DNA of 64,000 nucleotides from Nocardioides thalensis (lineage in GTDB: Bacteria > Actinomycetota > Actinomycetes > Propionibacteriales > Nocardioidaceae): assembly GCF_013410655.1 (NCBI RefSeq), contig NZ_JACCFP010000001.1, forward strand, positions 2,193,501-2,257,500, written 5' to 3'. The translations under genes were made by a program, and so were the position numbers. The notes beneath the pieces were generated by a model. It made no database searches and was not told the DNA's origin. It saw nothing but the letters and a program-made list of their open reading frames with translations. This document shows positions 34,517 to 41,702 of this stretch, in pieces; positions within the stretch are counted from its first letter, which is position 1, and each line of letters opens with the position of its first letter.

Positions 34517-34769
34517 GGGCCAGGGCGGTCCTGTTGGCGCTCGAGCCCAAGACGTCGTCGATCACTCCCGCGATGCCCGGACGGCACTGCAACCTCACCA
34601 TCCTCACGACGAGCGCGGCCTTGCGCTCGTCTATCGCCAGATCGAGGTACCGCACGTAGCAGAGAAGCTGCCGGTCTGACACCGCCTCGGGATTGGTCTC
34701 CAGCAGCCGACCGATCGACGGACCCAGTGGATGACGTGGCTCGGTGATGTGCGGGCAGATCGAGGACAT
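34491..34769 (-). CDS. Small hypothetical protein
   Basis: 92 residues, no recognised domain; helical with a charged middle (D-L-A-I-D-E-R-K-A-A-L-V-V-R-M). Two facts support it as real: codon use is biased to G/C in third position, and a TACCGT -10 box stands 6 nt before its ATG, as for other genes here. Its last codons (E-R-M-F-D-stop) contain the LexA box and -10 of the next operon. Base composition around it (34.5-35.1 kb) is visibly less GC-rich than the flanks. Confidence 0.55.
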   Translation of the reverse strand: MSSICPHITEPRHPLGPSIGRLLETNPEAVSDRQLLCYVRYLDLAIDERKAALVVRMVRLQCRPGIAGVIDDVLGSSANRTALALVFERMFD

Positions 34770-34775
34770 GACGCG

Positions 34776-34781
34776 ACGGTA
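34776..34781 (-). promoter_or_regulatory. Leaderless-type -10 box of the small hypothetical gene
   Basis: TACCGT on the minus strand, 6 nt before ATG 34769. No clear -35. The rest of the spacer to 34906 shows no other feature. Confidence 0.4.
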
Positions 34782-34906
34782 GGAACCGCCCTCGACACGC
34801 AGCCGTGTGCCAGATCACCTCGTGTGGGAACCGGACACCGATCCGCTCCCTGTGGACGACAAGCGGTTCGCTGCGAGCATCCGGGCATGCCAAGCTGGGG
34901 CGAGCG

Positions 34907-35089
34907 TCACTCGCCGATGATGATCTCGACGTTGAAGACGCGGTTGAGACAACTGCGGTGCGCTCCAAGCCACTGATGACCGTCCAAGTCAGGAGCCTGC
35001 ACGGTCAGCTCGACATAGTCCGGGGCACTCAGCGTGGCGGGGTCACCGCACACGCAGCACTGATAGCGAGTCGTGCGAGCCGTTGCCAT
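34907..35089 (-). CDS. Small putative zinc-binding protein
   Basis: 60 residues. C-x2-C near the start (C-C-V-C-G-D-P-A) and a later H-x2-C (A-H-R-S-C-L-N-R-V) could bind one zinc ion. The pattern cysteine pair, beta-strands (Y-V-E-L-T-V), then G-x-H-x-x-C-L helix is seen in small uncharacterised bacterial proteins. Start ATG 35089 is chosen; in-frame codons upstream lack support. No clear promoter or ribosome site, so moderate confidence. Confidence 0.55.
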   Translation of the reverse strand: MATARTTRYQCCVCGDPATLSAPDYVELTVQAPDLDGHQWLGAHRSCLNRVFNVEIIIGE

Positions 35090-35162
35090 CCATGGAGTGT
35101 GGCACTGGATTCGCACTCATCTGCCGTCGTCGTGGCGGTCCTGCCGACGACCGGGCGTCTGC

Positions 35163-35726
35163 CTAGGGCCGCCCGGCGTGGTCATGCGTGGTCCACTGGC
35201 GGGCGAGCCGCCTGCAAATCGCCTGTTGCTGGGCGTCGTCGAGTCCGTGGGTGAGCAGTCCTTCGACGGCGAAGACGCCGATCTTGACCTCGGCGTCGAT
35301 GTCGGCGTGGTCGACGCCGGCCCGTTCGAGGGTCGCGCGGAACATTCCTTCGGTGATCTGGTGGAACCCGGTGTGCCATGCGTCGACGGCAGGCGAGTGC
35401 GCGGCCCTCGAGTGGACGGTGTTGACCAGGCGGTGCATCTGCTGCAGTCGCCGGACCACCCACCCGAGCTGATCTTCCAAGGGCGCGGCCGCGACCTCCT
35501 CGTACTCGGCCAGCGCGTCGCTCAACACCGCATCGAGCACGGCGACCAACACGTCGTCCTTGTCCGCGAAGTACCAGTAGATGGTGTTCCCCGCGACCCC
35601 GGCGGCCTTCGCCAGCGCCGCCATCGAGGTGCCCTCGTAGCCGTGCTCGATGAACAACCGGCGGGCTTCGGCGAGGAGCTCTGCGCGCTTCTCCTCACGG
35701 TCCTGCTGGCGCTTGTTCGCGGGCAC
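35163..35726 (-). CDS. TetR-family repressor
   Basis: 187 residues. N-terminal TetR helix-turn-helix (about 10-56): E-A-R-R-L-F-I-E-H-G-Y-E-G-T-S-M-A-A-L-A-K-A-A-G-V-A-G-N-T-I-Y-W-Y-F-A-D-K. The ligand-binding C-terminal part is not assignable. Divergent from an alpha/beta hydrolase gene with three palindromic operators between them. The GTG at 35726 lies 7 nt after TAGGGT and is preferred over an upstream ATG (35759) that would sit inside an operator. Confidence 0.92.
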   Translation of the reverse strand: MPANKRQQDREEKRAELLAEARRLFIEHGYEGTSMAALAKAAGVAGNTIYWYFADKDDVLVAVLDAVLSDALAEYEEVAAAPLEDQLGWVVRRLQQMHRLVNTVHSRAAHSPAVDAWHTGFHQITEGMFRATLERAGVDHADIDAEVKIGVFAVEGLLTHGLDDAQQQAICRRLARQWTTHDHAGRP

Positions 35727-35733
35727 GACGCAC

Positions 35734-35763
35734 ACCCTACCTGTGGTCTTGAACACCATCCAA
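35734..35763 (-). promoter_or_regulatory. Promoter of the tetR gene
   Basis: Minus strand: -35 TTGGAT (35758-35763), 18-nt spacer, -10 TAGGGT (35734-35739), 7 nt to GTG 35726. The -35 and half the spacer lie in operator 1, predicting autorepression. Confidence 0.65.
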
Positions 35764-35764
35764 G
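35748..35764. promoter_or_regulatory. TetR operator 1
   Basis: CTTGAA-CACCA-TCCAAG, one mismatch from the CTTGAA-N5-TTCAAG consensus. Overlaps the tetR promoter. Confidence 0.6.
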
Positions 35765-35770
35765 AGATTC

Positions 35771-35787
35771 CTTGAATAACGTTCAAG
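35771..35787. promoter_or_regulatory. TetR operator 2 (perfect palindrome)
   Basis: CTTGAA-TAACG-TTCAAG, perfect dyad, 23 nt from operator 1 (same helix face roughly). Overlaps the -35 of the hydrolase promoter. Confidence 0.7.
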
Positions 35788-35801
35788 AGGCTTGCTACGG
35801 T
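35772..35801 (+). promoter_or_regulatory. Promoter of the alpha/beta hydrolase gene
   Basis: -35 TTGAAT (35772-35777), 18-nt spacer, -10 TACGGT (35796-35801). Transcription would start near 35808, giving a leader of about 45 nt with a GAGGGGA ribosome site. Confidence 0.65.
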
Positions 35802-35815
35802 CCGAGCGGCGGCAT

Positions 35816-35832
35816 CTTGAGTGGCATTCAAC
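35816..35832. promoter_or_regulatory. TetR operator 3
   Basis: CTTGAG-TGGCA-TTCAAC, two mismatches from consensus, 45 nt from operator 2, downstream of the predicted hydrolase transcription start. Confidence 0.5.
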
Positions 35833-35852
35833 AAATCTGAGGGGAACTACAG

Positions 35853-36764
35853 ATGAGCGGCTACACCCGTGACGACGTCACGTTCGACTCCCACGGAACG
35901 GCGTGCGCGGCATGGCTGTACCGCCCGACCGGCGCGACGACCCCGCCAGTCATCGTCATGGCGCACGGGTTCGCCGCCATGCGGGCGTTGCGCCTGGACG
36001 CGTACGCCGCCCGGTTCGCCGAGGCCGGCTACGCGGTGCTGGTCTTCGACTACCGCGGGTGGGGCGACAGCGCGGGTGAGCCCCGGCGGGTGCTCGATAT
36101 CCGCGCCCAGCAGCTCGACTGGCGCGCCGCCGTCGCCTACGCCCGCGAGCTCGGGGACGTCGACACGAGTCGAGTGGTGCTGTGGGGCACGTCGTTCGGC
36201 GGGGGCCACGCACTGCACCTGGCTGCGGAGGACCACGACGTCGCTGCCGTCATCGCGCAGGTCCCGCACATCAGCGGCCCGGCGTCAGCGTTCTCCCAAC
36301 CACCGAGCCTCGTCGCCCGGCTGATCTCTGCGGGCGTGCGGGACCAGGTCCGTGCGCTGGTCGGCCGCCAGCCCTACCGAGTCCCGGCGGCCGGCTATCC
36401 GGGCGAGGTCGCCATGATGACCTCTCCGGACGCGGCGCCGATGGCTATTCGTCTCGCCGGCGACCGATACGAGGAACTGCTTGCAGAGAACGACGTGGCC
36501 GCACGGATCGCCCTGCGCGTGCCGTTCTACTCGCCCGGCCGGCGAGCCCACAGGATCACCGCGCCCACGTTGGTCCAGATCGCCGAGCGCGACACTGTCA
36601 CGCCGTTCGATGTCGCGCTGAAGGCGGCCCAGCGGATCCCGAAGGGCGAGATCCGCACCTACGACTGCCTGCACTTCGAGCCCTACCTCGACCCCTACTT
36701 CGACACCGTCGTCGCCGACCAGATCACCTTCCTCGCCGCACACGTCCCGGCCGCCCAGCGCTGA
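35853..36764 (+). CDS. Alpha/beta hydrolase
   Basis: 303 residues. The oxyanion region is A-H-G-F-A-A-M (about 35), nucleophile elbow G-T-S-F-G-G (about 112), acid A-E-R-D-T-V-T-P (about 248) and catalytic His C-L-H-F-E-P-Y (about 272), so the triad is complete. Resembles the dienelactone-hydrolase/acetyl-xylan-esterase-like group acting on small esters. Divergent from the TetR gene and probably induced when the TetR ligand, perhaps an ester or its product, is present (inference). Good GAGGGG ribosome site. Confidence 0.9.
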   Translation: MSGYTRDDVTFDSHGTACAAWLYRPTGATTPPVIVMAHGFAAMRALRLDAYAARFAEAGYAVLVFDYRGWGDSAGEPRRVLDIRAQQLDWRAAVAYARELGDVDTSRVVLWGTSFGGGHALHLAAEDHDVAAVIAQVPHISGPASAFSQPPSLVARLISAGVRDQVRALVGRQPYRVPAAGYPGEVAMMTSPDAAPMAIRLAGDRYEELLAENDVAARIALRVPFYSPGRRAHRITAPTLVQIAERDTVTPFDVALKAAQRIPKGEIRTYDCLHFEPYLDPYFDTVVADQITFLAAHVPAAQR

Positions 36765-36794
36765 GAGCACAGGGTGCGAGCCCGCTCATCCCGT

Positions 36795-36821
36795 TGTCAC
36801 ATCCGGGGGTCGCGGCGTGTC
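36795..36821 (+). promoter_or_regulatory. ECF41-type sigma factor promoter
   Basis: TGTCACA (36795-36801), exactly 16 nt, then TGTC (36818-36821). The reported ECF41 (SigJ-like) consensus is TGTCACA-N16-CGTC, so only one base differs. It stands 35 nt before the VOC gene start. Confidence 0.55.
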
Positions 36822-36856
36822 TTCATTGCACCGACCACGAACCCAGGAGGAAAGCA

Positions 36857-37234
36857 ATGCTGGAGAAGGTGTTCTACACGAGCGTGCTCGTCAGCGACCA
36901 GGACAAGGCTCTGGACTTCTACACGAACGTCCTCGGCATGGAGAAGCGCAACGACAACGAGACACCCGACGGGCCGCGGTTCCTCACTGTCGGCGTCGAG
37001 GGCGACGAGTTCATGCTGGTCCTCTGGCCCGGGACGCCGGGGCAGGCCGAGCCGGCGATGGGACGTCCGCCGGCGTCGATCACCATCGAGACCGACGACA
37101 TCCAGAAGACCTACGACGACCTGAAGTCCAAGGGCGTCGAGTTCGTCTCCGACCTGCTCGAGTTCGAGTGGGGCTCGGTCGCCCAGTTCCTCGACCCCGA
37201 CGGCAACCGCCTGCAGATCCGCCAGGGCCGCTAG
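36857..37234 (+). CDS. VOC-family (glyoxalase-like) protein
   Basis: 125 residues, two beta-alpha-beta-beta-beta modules. Visible motifs: F-Y-T-N-V-L-G-M-E at the N-terminal half and Q-F-L-D-P-D-G-N-R-L-Q-I at the end; the Glu of E-F-E-W and the final region could bind a metal. Substrate unknown. Strong AGGAGG ribosome site and an ECF41-like promoter upstream. Its TAG stop shares the palindrome CTAG with the stop of the convergent gene. Confidence 0.88.
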   Translation: MLEKVFYTSVLVSDQDKALDFYTNVLGMEKRNDNETPDGPRFLTVGVEGDEFMLVLWPGTPGQAEPAMGRPPASITIETDDIQKTYDDLKSKGVEFVSDLLEFEWGSVAQFLDPDGNRLQIRQGR

Positions 37235-38199
37235 CCCACGAGGTCCCGCAGCATCCGGTCCGACGCGAGCAGCGCGTCGCGGTTGTACGTCGAGGTGCTG
37301 GCCAGCAGCTCGTCGGCGCCGGTGCGCTCGACGAGTCGGTCCAGCTGCCGGCGTACCGTCGCCGGGCTGCCCGCGACGGCCCGGTCGAGGGCAGTCTCGA
37401 CCCGTCGCTCCACCTGTGCCGGCCAGGGCACTCCGCGGATGGTCGCCACGGGCTGGAGCGGCGGGAACTCGCCGGTCCGTCGCGACATCGCCATCGCCCA
37501 CGCCTCGGGCAGGGCCAGGTCGCGGGCGGTGGCGTCGTCGTCGGCGACCATCACGTCGAGCGAGATCGTGACCCGCGGGGTGCTGCCGCGGTGCGGGCGG
37601 AACTCGCGCCGGTACCGCGTCAGCGCGCCAGCAAGCTCGTCCGATCCCAGCACCGGACCGCCGATCACCACGGGCAACCCGAACCGGGCGGCGACCTCGA
37701 TCCCCCGGCCGGTCGCGAGCAGGTGGAGAGGGACCGGCCGGCGAGCGGCCGGGCGTGCCGTGACCTCGGCCGTGGCGTCGAGGTAGCCGCGCAGCTCCGC
37801 CAGGTCGTCCTCGAACGTCTCCGCGGCCTCGAGCTCCCGGCGGAGCGCACGGCGCACCGGTGGGGTGAATCCGAGCGAACGCCCGACGCCGAGGTCGACG
37901 CGGTCGGGGTGCAGGGCGTCGAGGACGAGGAACTGCTCGGCGACGACCAGCGGCTGGTGCAACGGCAGCATCACGCCGCCGGAGCCGATCCGGATGCGTG
38001 ACGTCCGTGCTCCGATCGCGGCCAGCAGCACGGCCGGAGTGGCGGAGGCGATGCCGGGCACCGCATGATGCTCGGCCACCCAGAACCGCTCGTAGCCGAC
38101 CCGCTCCGCGTGCACGGCGCGGGCGACGGTGGCCGCGATCGCGTCGCCGTCGGGCTCCCCGGCGCGCGTCCTCGAGCGGTCGAGCAGGGAGAGCCTCAC
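37231..38199 (-). CDS. LLM class (luciferase-like) flavin oxidoreductase, MsnO8 type
   Basis: 322 residues. The bacterial-luciferase-like barrel begins M-R-L-S-L-L-D and contains F-W-V-A-E-H-H, I-G-S-G-G-V-M-L-P and R-V-D-L-G-V-G-R-S, typical of the MsnO8/YhbW-like branch which uses FMN. Substrate unknown. GTG start without a ribosome site. A sequence like a SigR/SigE promoter lies immediately upstream, compatible with a nearly leaderless mRNA. Confidence 0.88.
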   Translation of the reverse strand: MRLSLLDRSRTRAGEPDGDAIAATVARAVHAERVGYERFWVAEHHAVPGIASATPAVLLAAIGARTSRIRIGSGGVMLPLHQPLVVAEQFLVLDALHPDRVDLGVGRSLGFTPPVRRALRRELEAAETFEDDLAELRGYLDATAEVTARPAARRPVPLHLLATGRGIEVAARFGLPVVIGGPVLGSDELAGALTRYRREFRPHRGSTPRVTISLDVMVADDDATARDLALPEAWAMAMSRRTGEFPPLQPVATIRGVPWPAQVERRVETALDRAVAGSPATVRRQLDRLVERTGADELLASTSTYNRDALLASDRMLRDLVG

Positions 38200-38207
38200 G
38201 CTCGCAC

Positions 38208-38235
38208 CAACGCTTGCGCTGGCGATCGCCTTCCC
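38208..38235 (-). promoter_or_regulatory. Possible SigR/SigE-type promoter
   Basis: Minus strand GGGAAG-N18-GTTG (38230-38235 and 38208-38211) against the consensus GGGAAT-N18-GTT. One mismatch; the short motif can occur by chance. Confidence 0.3.
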
Positions 38236-38255
38236 GCCGGTGGTAGACCGGAGTG

Positions 38256-38813
38256 ATGCGTCGCTTGCTGCTCACCGAGAACATCACGGCCGACGGCCGG
38301 ATCGAGATGCTCGACGACTGGTTCGACCCGTCGCCGGAGGGCGAGATCCAGGACTGGCTCGACGCGATGGACCGCCTGGGTGCGTCGTCGGACGCGGTCC
38401 TGCTGGGCCGGCAGACGTTCGAGGACTTCCGCGGCTACTGGCCCGACCACACCGACGAGCCCGCGGGTGCCTACCTCGACCGGGTGCAGAAGTACGTCGT
38501 CTCGACGACGATGACCGATCCGGGGTGGCACAACTCGACGATCCTCTCCGGCGACCCGATCGAGGAGGTACGGCGGCTCAAGGACGCCGACGGCGACGAC
38601 ATCAGCCTGACCGGGAGCATCACGCTCGCTCACGCCGTGCTGGCTGCCGGGCTGGTCGACGAGATCCGTCTGCTGGTCTTCCCCGCCGTTCAGGGACGCG
38701 GGCGAGGACTGGTCGCCGACGGCACGGTGTTCCCGCGGCTCGAGCTGCTGGAGTCGCAGACGTTCCGGTCCGGGGTCGTGCTGCTTCGCTACGAGGTCAC
38801 GCAGGCACGCTGA
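38256..38813 (+). CDS. Dihydrofolate-reductase-like (RibD C-terminal) family protein
   Basis: 185 residues, YyaP/YwjB-type member of the DHFR-like superfamily. Typical stretches: L-L-G-R-Q-T-F-E-D-F, K-Y-V-V-S-T-T, and L-T-G-S-I-T-L-A-H-A-V-L-A-A-G-L-V-D-E-I-R-L-L-V-F-P. It probably binds NADPH and reduces an unknown small molecule; it is not the essential folate DHFR. ATG 38256 is preferred over the adjacent GTG 38253 because of the GGAG just upstream. Confidence 0.88.
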   Translation: MRRLLLTENITADGRIEMLDDWFDPSPEGEIQDWLDAMDRLGASSDAVLLGRQTFEDFRGYWPDHTDEPAGAYLDRVQKYVVSTTMTDPGWHNSTILSGDPIEEVRRLKDADGDDISLTGSITLAHAVLAAGLVDEIRLLVFPAVQGRGRGLVADGTVFPRLELLESQTFRSGVVLLRYEVTQAR

Positions 38814-38838
38814 CAGAACGCCTCCGCGGCCGGCGTAC

Positions 38839-39249
38839 TCACTGCTCCGGCAGCGCCTCCGGGTCGTCCTGAGCCTCCGCCTGCCGCGCCTGCGCGTGCA
38901 CCCGGCCGCCGACCACGCGGGTGAACACCACGCTGACGACCAGGCCGCCCACCACGGCACATCCCGCGACCGTCCCGATCAGGGCCGTGCTCTCGCTGCT
39001 CTTGAGGACCAGGCCCATCAGGTAGAGCAGCAGCCCGACCGTGAGCAGCAGGAACCCGATCCGCTTCTCGGCGAGCAGCTTGGCGTGGGTGGAGAGCTCA
39101 TCGGGCTCGCCGAGCGCCGCGCCCTCCTCCCCGATCTCGTCGCGCAGCTCGACGATCGACTCCGCGTTGTGCGCGTGCGCGAGCACGCCCGCCCCGACCA
39201 GGTCCAGCGCGACGCCGCTGACGAGCAGCACCTCCGTCACGAGTGCCAC
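38839..39249 (-). CDS. Small integral membrane protein
   Basis: 136 residues with three predicted membrane helices (about 5-25, 62-82 and 88-110) and a Glu/Ala-rich C-terminus. No family recognised. GTG start with GGAGGG-like purines upstream. Divergent from the phospholipase D gene; the 110-nt spacer shows no clear motif. Confidence 0.7.
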   Translation of the reverse strand: MALVTEVLLVSGVALDLVGAGVLAHAHNAESIVELRDEIGEEGAALGEPDELSTHAKLLAEKRIGFLLLTVGLLLYLMGLVLKSSESTALIGTVAGCAVVGGLVVSVVFTRVVGGRVHAQARQAEAQDDPEALPEQ

Positions 39250-39359
39250 GCGACGCCTCCCTCCCGGCGCGGATCCGTCGCAGCCGTGCCCTCGCAGTAC
39301 CCCACCCCGCTCGCCCCAGTCTCTTGGCCGACACCCTCCAGTCCTGAGAATCTGGCCGG

Positions 39360-40823
39360 GTGAGCGACTGGTTCCTCCCCGCCACCGAGCGGCCGTGGAC
39401 CTCGGGGAACCTCGTCATCCCGCACGTCCACGGGGCGACCTACTTCGAGCGCCTGGTGGAGGCCATCGAGGCCACGACCGCGGAGGACCGGATCTTCCTC
39501 ACCGACTGGCGCGGCGACTCCGACGAGCGCCTGACCGCCGACGGCCCCACGGTGGGCGAGCTGCTGACCGCGGCAGGCAAGCGCGGCGTCGAGGTGCGCG
39601 CCCTGCTGTGGCGCTCGCACTCCGACAAGGGCCACCTCAACGCCCAGGAGAACGAGCACCTCGGCACCCTCATCAACGAGAGCGGCGGCGAGGCCATCCT
39701 CGACGAGCGGGTGCGCCGCGGCGGGTCCCACCACCAGAAGCTCTTCGTCGTACGGCGGAAGGGCCGGCCTGCCGAGGACGCGGCGTTCATCGGCGGCATC
39801 GACCTCTGCCACGGGCGCCGGGACGACGCGGACCACCGTGGTGACCCGCAGGCGCCGCCCCTGGACAAGAGGTACGGCGACACGCCTCCGTGGCACGACG
39901 CGATGGTCGAGATCCGCGGACCGGCCGTGTCCCACGTCCTCGACACCTTCGCGGAGCGGTGGGACGACCCGACGCCCGTCGACCACCGCAACCCCTACCG
40001 CGCGCTCAGGCACCGGCTCGAGCACATGCCGCGGCACCCCGAGGACCTCCCCCAGCGGTGGGACCCGCCTCCCGAGGCGGGCCCGCACCAGGTGCAGCTC
40101 CTCCGGACCTACCCGAGCAAGCGCCCGCCGTACCCCTTCGCGCCGGAGGGCGAGCGGTCGGTCGCGCGGGCCTACTCCCGGGCGTTCGAGCGCGCCGAGC
40201 GGCTGGTCTACATCGAGGACCAGTACTTCTGGTCCGACGTCGTCGCCACCACGCTCGCCGATGCGCTGCGCAGCAAGCCGCTCCTCCACGTGATCGCCGT
40301 GGTGCCGCGCTATCCCGAGGAGGACAACCGGGTGAGCGGCCCGCCGATGATCTACGGGCAGCGCCTCGCCTGGGAGATGCTGCACGCGGCGGGCGGTGAC
40401 CGGTTCGCGATGTTCGACCTCGAGAACGCTGCCAGCACGCCCATCTACGTGCACGCGAAGGTCTGCGTGGTCGACGACGAGTGGATGACCGTCGGGTCCG
40501 ACAACCTCAACCTCCGGTCCTGGACCCACGACTCCGAGCTGACGTGCGCGATCGTCGACACCGACGGCGAGCTCCCCCGCCGGCTGCGCACGTCGCTGTG
40601 GGCCGAGCACCTCGGCCTCCCCGAGGACGACCCGCGCCTCACCGACGTCGCGGGCGCCCTGCGACTGTGGACCGAGCGTTCCCGTGCGCAGCAGGGGCGG
40701 GCGCGACCGCACGTCCCGGACAGGTTGCCAGCGCGCACGCGGGCGTGGGCGCGGCCGGCGTACCGGTTCCTCTACGACCCCGACGGGCGGCCGAGGCGGC
40801 TGCGCGGCACGACGGAGTTCTGA
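39360..40823 (+). CDS. Phospholipase D family protein
   Basis: 487 residues. Two HKD half-sites are seen: the N-terminal one is H-H-Q-K-L-F-V-V followed by F-I-G-G-I-D-L (residues about 120-147), the C-terminal one is canonical, H-A-K-V-C-V-V-D-D-E-W-M-T-V-G-S-D-N-L-N. Both His/Lys pairs are present, so activity as a phosphodiesterase or phosphatidyl-transferase is plausible. No signal peptide. GTG start has no ribosome site. Substrate unknown. Confidence 0.9.
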   Translation: MSDWFLPATERPWTSGNLVIPHVHGATYFERLVEAIEATTAEDRIFLTDWRGDSDERLTADGPTVGELLTAAGKRGVEVRALLWRSHSDKGHLNAQENEHLGTLINESGGEAILDERVRRGGSHHQKLFVVRRKGRPAEDAAFIGGIDLCHGRRDDADHRGDPQAPPLDKRYGDTPPWHDAMVEIRGPAVSHVLDTFAERWDDPTPVDHRNPYRALRHRLEHMPRHPEDLPQRWDPPPEAGPHQVQLLRTYPSKRPPYPFAPEGERSVARAYSRAFERAERLVYIEDQYFWSDVVATTLADALRSKPLLHVIAVVPRYPEEDNRVSGPPMIYGQRLAWEMLHAAGGDRFAMFDLENAASTPIYVHAKVCVVDDEWMTVGSDNLNLRSWTHDSELTCAIVDTDGELPRRLRTSLWAEHLGLPEDDPRLTDVAGALRLWTERSRAQQGRARPHVPDRLPARTRAWARPAYRFLYDPDGRPRRLRGTTEF

Positions 40824-40830
40824 CGGATCG

Positions 40831-41694
40831 TCAGGCGCCGGTGGTGCGGGTCGCGATCTCCTCGAAGACGCTCATGTCGGCGTCCCACTCGGAGCCCGGT
40901 CGTGGCCAGTGGATCGCGACGTCGGTGATGCCGGCCTCCGCGTAGCGCCCGGCGAGGTCGTCGAACGCGTCGGGCGACTCCAGCCACGGCTCCTCGGTGA
41001 AGCCGGTCAGCAGCAGCCGCGGCACCCGGGTGAAGTCGCGGCCCGCGTCGGCGTAGCGCTGGCCCACCTTCGCGACCTGGGCGGTCACCTCGGCGAGCGG
41101 CTGGTCGGTCTGCGGGTTGGCGATCCAGCCCTGGCCGTGGCGCGCCGCAAGAGCCATCCCGCGCGGGCCGTTGCCGGCGATCCAGAACGGTGGCCGGTGC
41201 TGGACGAGGCCGGGCGCGATGGTCACCTCGCGCGCCGACCAGTACGCACCGGAGAGCGAGACGGTCTTCTCGGTGAGCATCGCGTCGAGGTGGGTCACCC
41301 ACTCCGCGAACCGGTCGGCCCGCTCCTTCGGCGTCCACTCAATCCCGAGCACGTCGCCGTCGGACTCGTGCTTCTCCCCACCCGCACCGATGCCGAGCGT
41401 CAGCCGGCCCCCGGAGATGCGGTCAATCGTTCGCACCGCCGACGCGGTCGGGATCGGCGTGCGGAAGTTGGGCGAGGTGACGAGCGTGCCGAGCCGGATC
41501 GACGACGTGATCGCCGCTCCCGCGGCCAGGCTCGCGTAGGCGTCGTCCCATGGCGAGTGCCCCCGCCACGCCAGGTGGTCGTAGAGCCACGCGCCCGCGA
41601 ATCCCAGCTCCTCGGCCCGCTTCCAGGTCTCGGCCATCTCCGGCCAGGGGTTGATCGGCCAGAGAATGACGTGGAGGTTCACGCTTCGGGTCAC
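40831..41694 (-). CDS. LLM class oxidoreductase, F420-dependent type
   Basis: 287 residues. Luciferase-like barrel with A-W-L-Y-D-H-L, R-I-S-G-G-R-L-T-L-G-I-G-A-G and P-P-F-W-I-A-G-N-G-P-R-G. These resemble F420-dependent glucose-6-phosphate-dehydrogenase-like proteins of actinobacteria; cofactor assignment is by family. GTG 41694 is used; a GTG at 41682 is equally possible. Lies 9 nt after phhA and is likely co-transcribed with it. Confidence 0.85.
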   Translation of the reverse strand: MTRSVNLHVILWPINPWPEMAETWKRAEELGFAGAWLYDHLAWRGHSPWDDAYASLAAGAAITSSIRLGTLVTSPNFRTPIPTASAVRTIDRISGGRLTLGIGAGGEKHESDGDVLGIEWTPKERADRFAEWVTHLDAMLTEKTVSLSGAYWSAREVTIAPGLVQHRPPFWIAGNGPRGMALAARHGQGWIANPQTDQPLAEVTAQVAKVGQRYADAGRDFTRVPRLLLTGFTEEPWLESPDAFDDLAGRYAEAGITDVAIHWPRPGSEWDADMSVFEEIATRTTGA

Positions 41695-41702
41695 ACGGGC
41701 AT

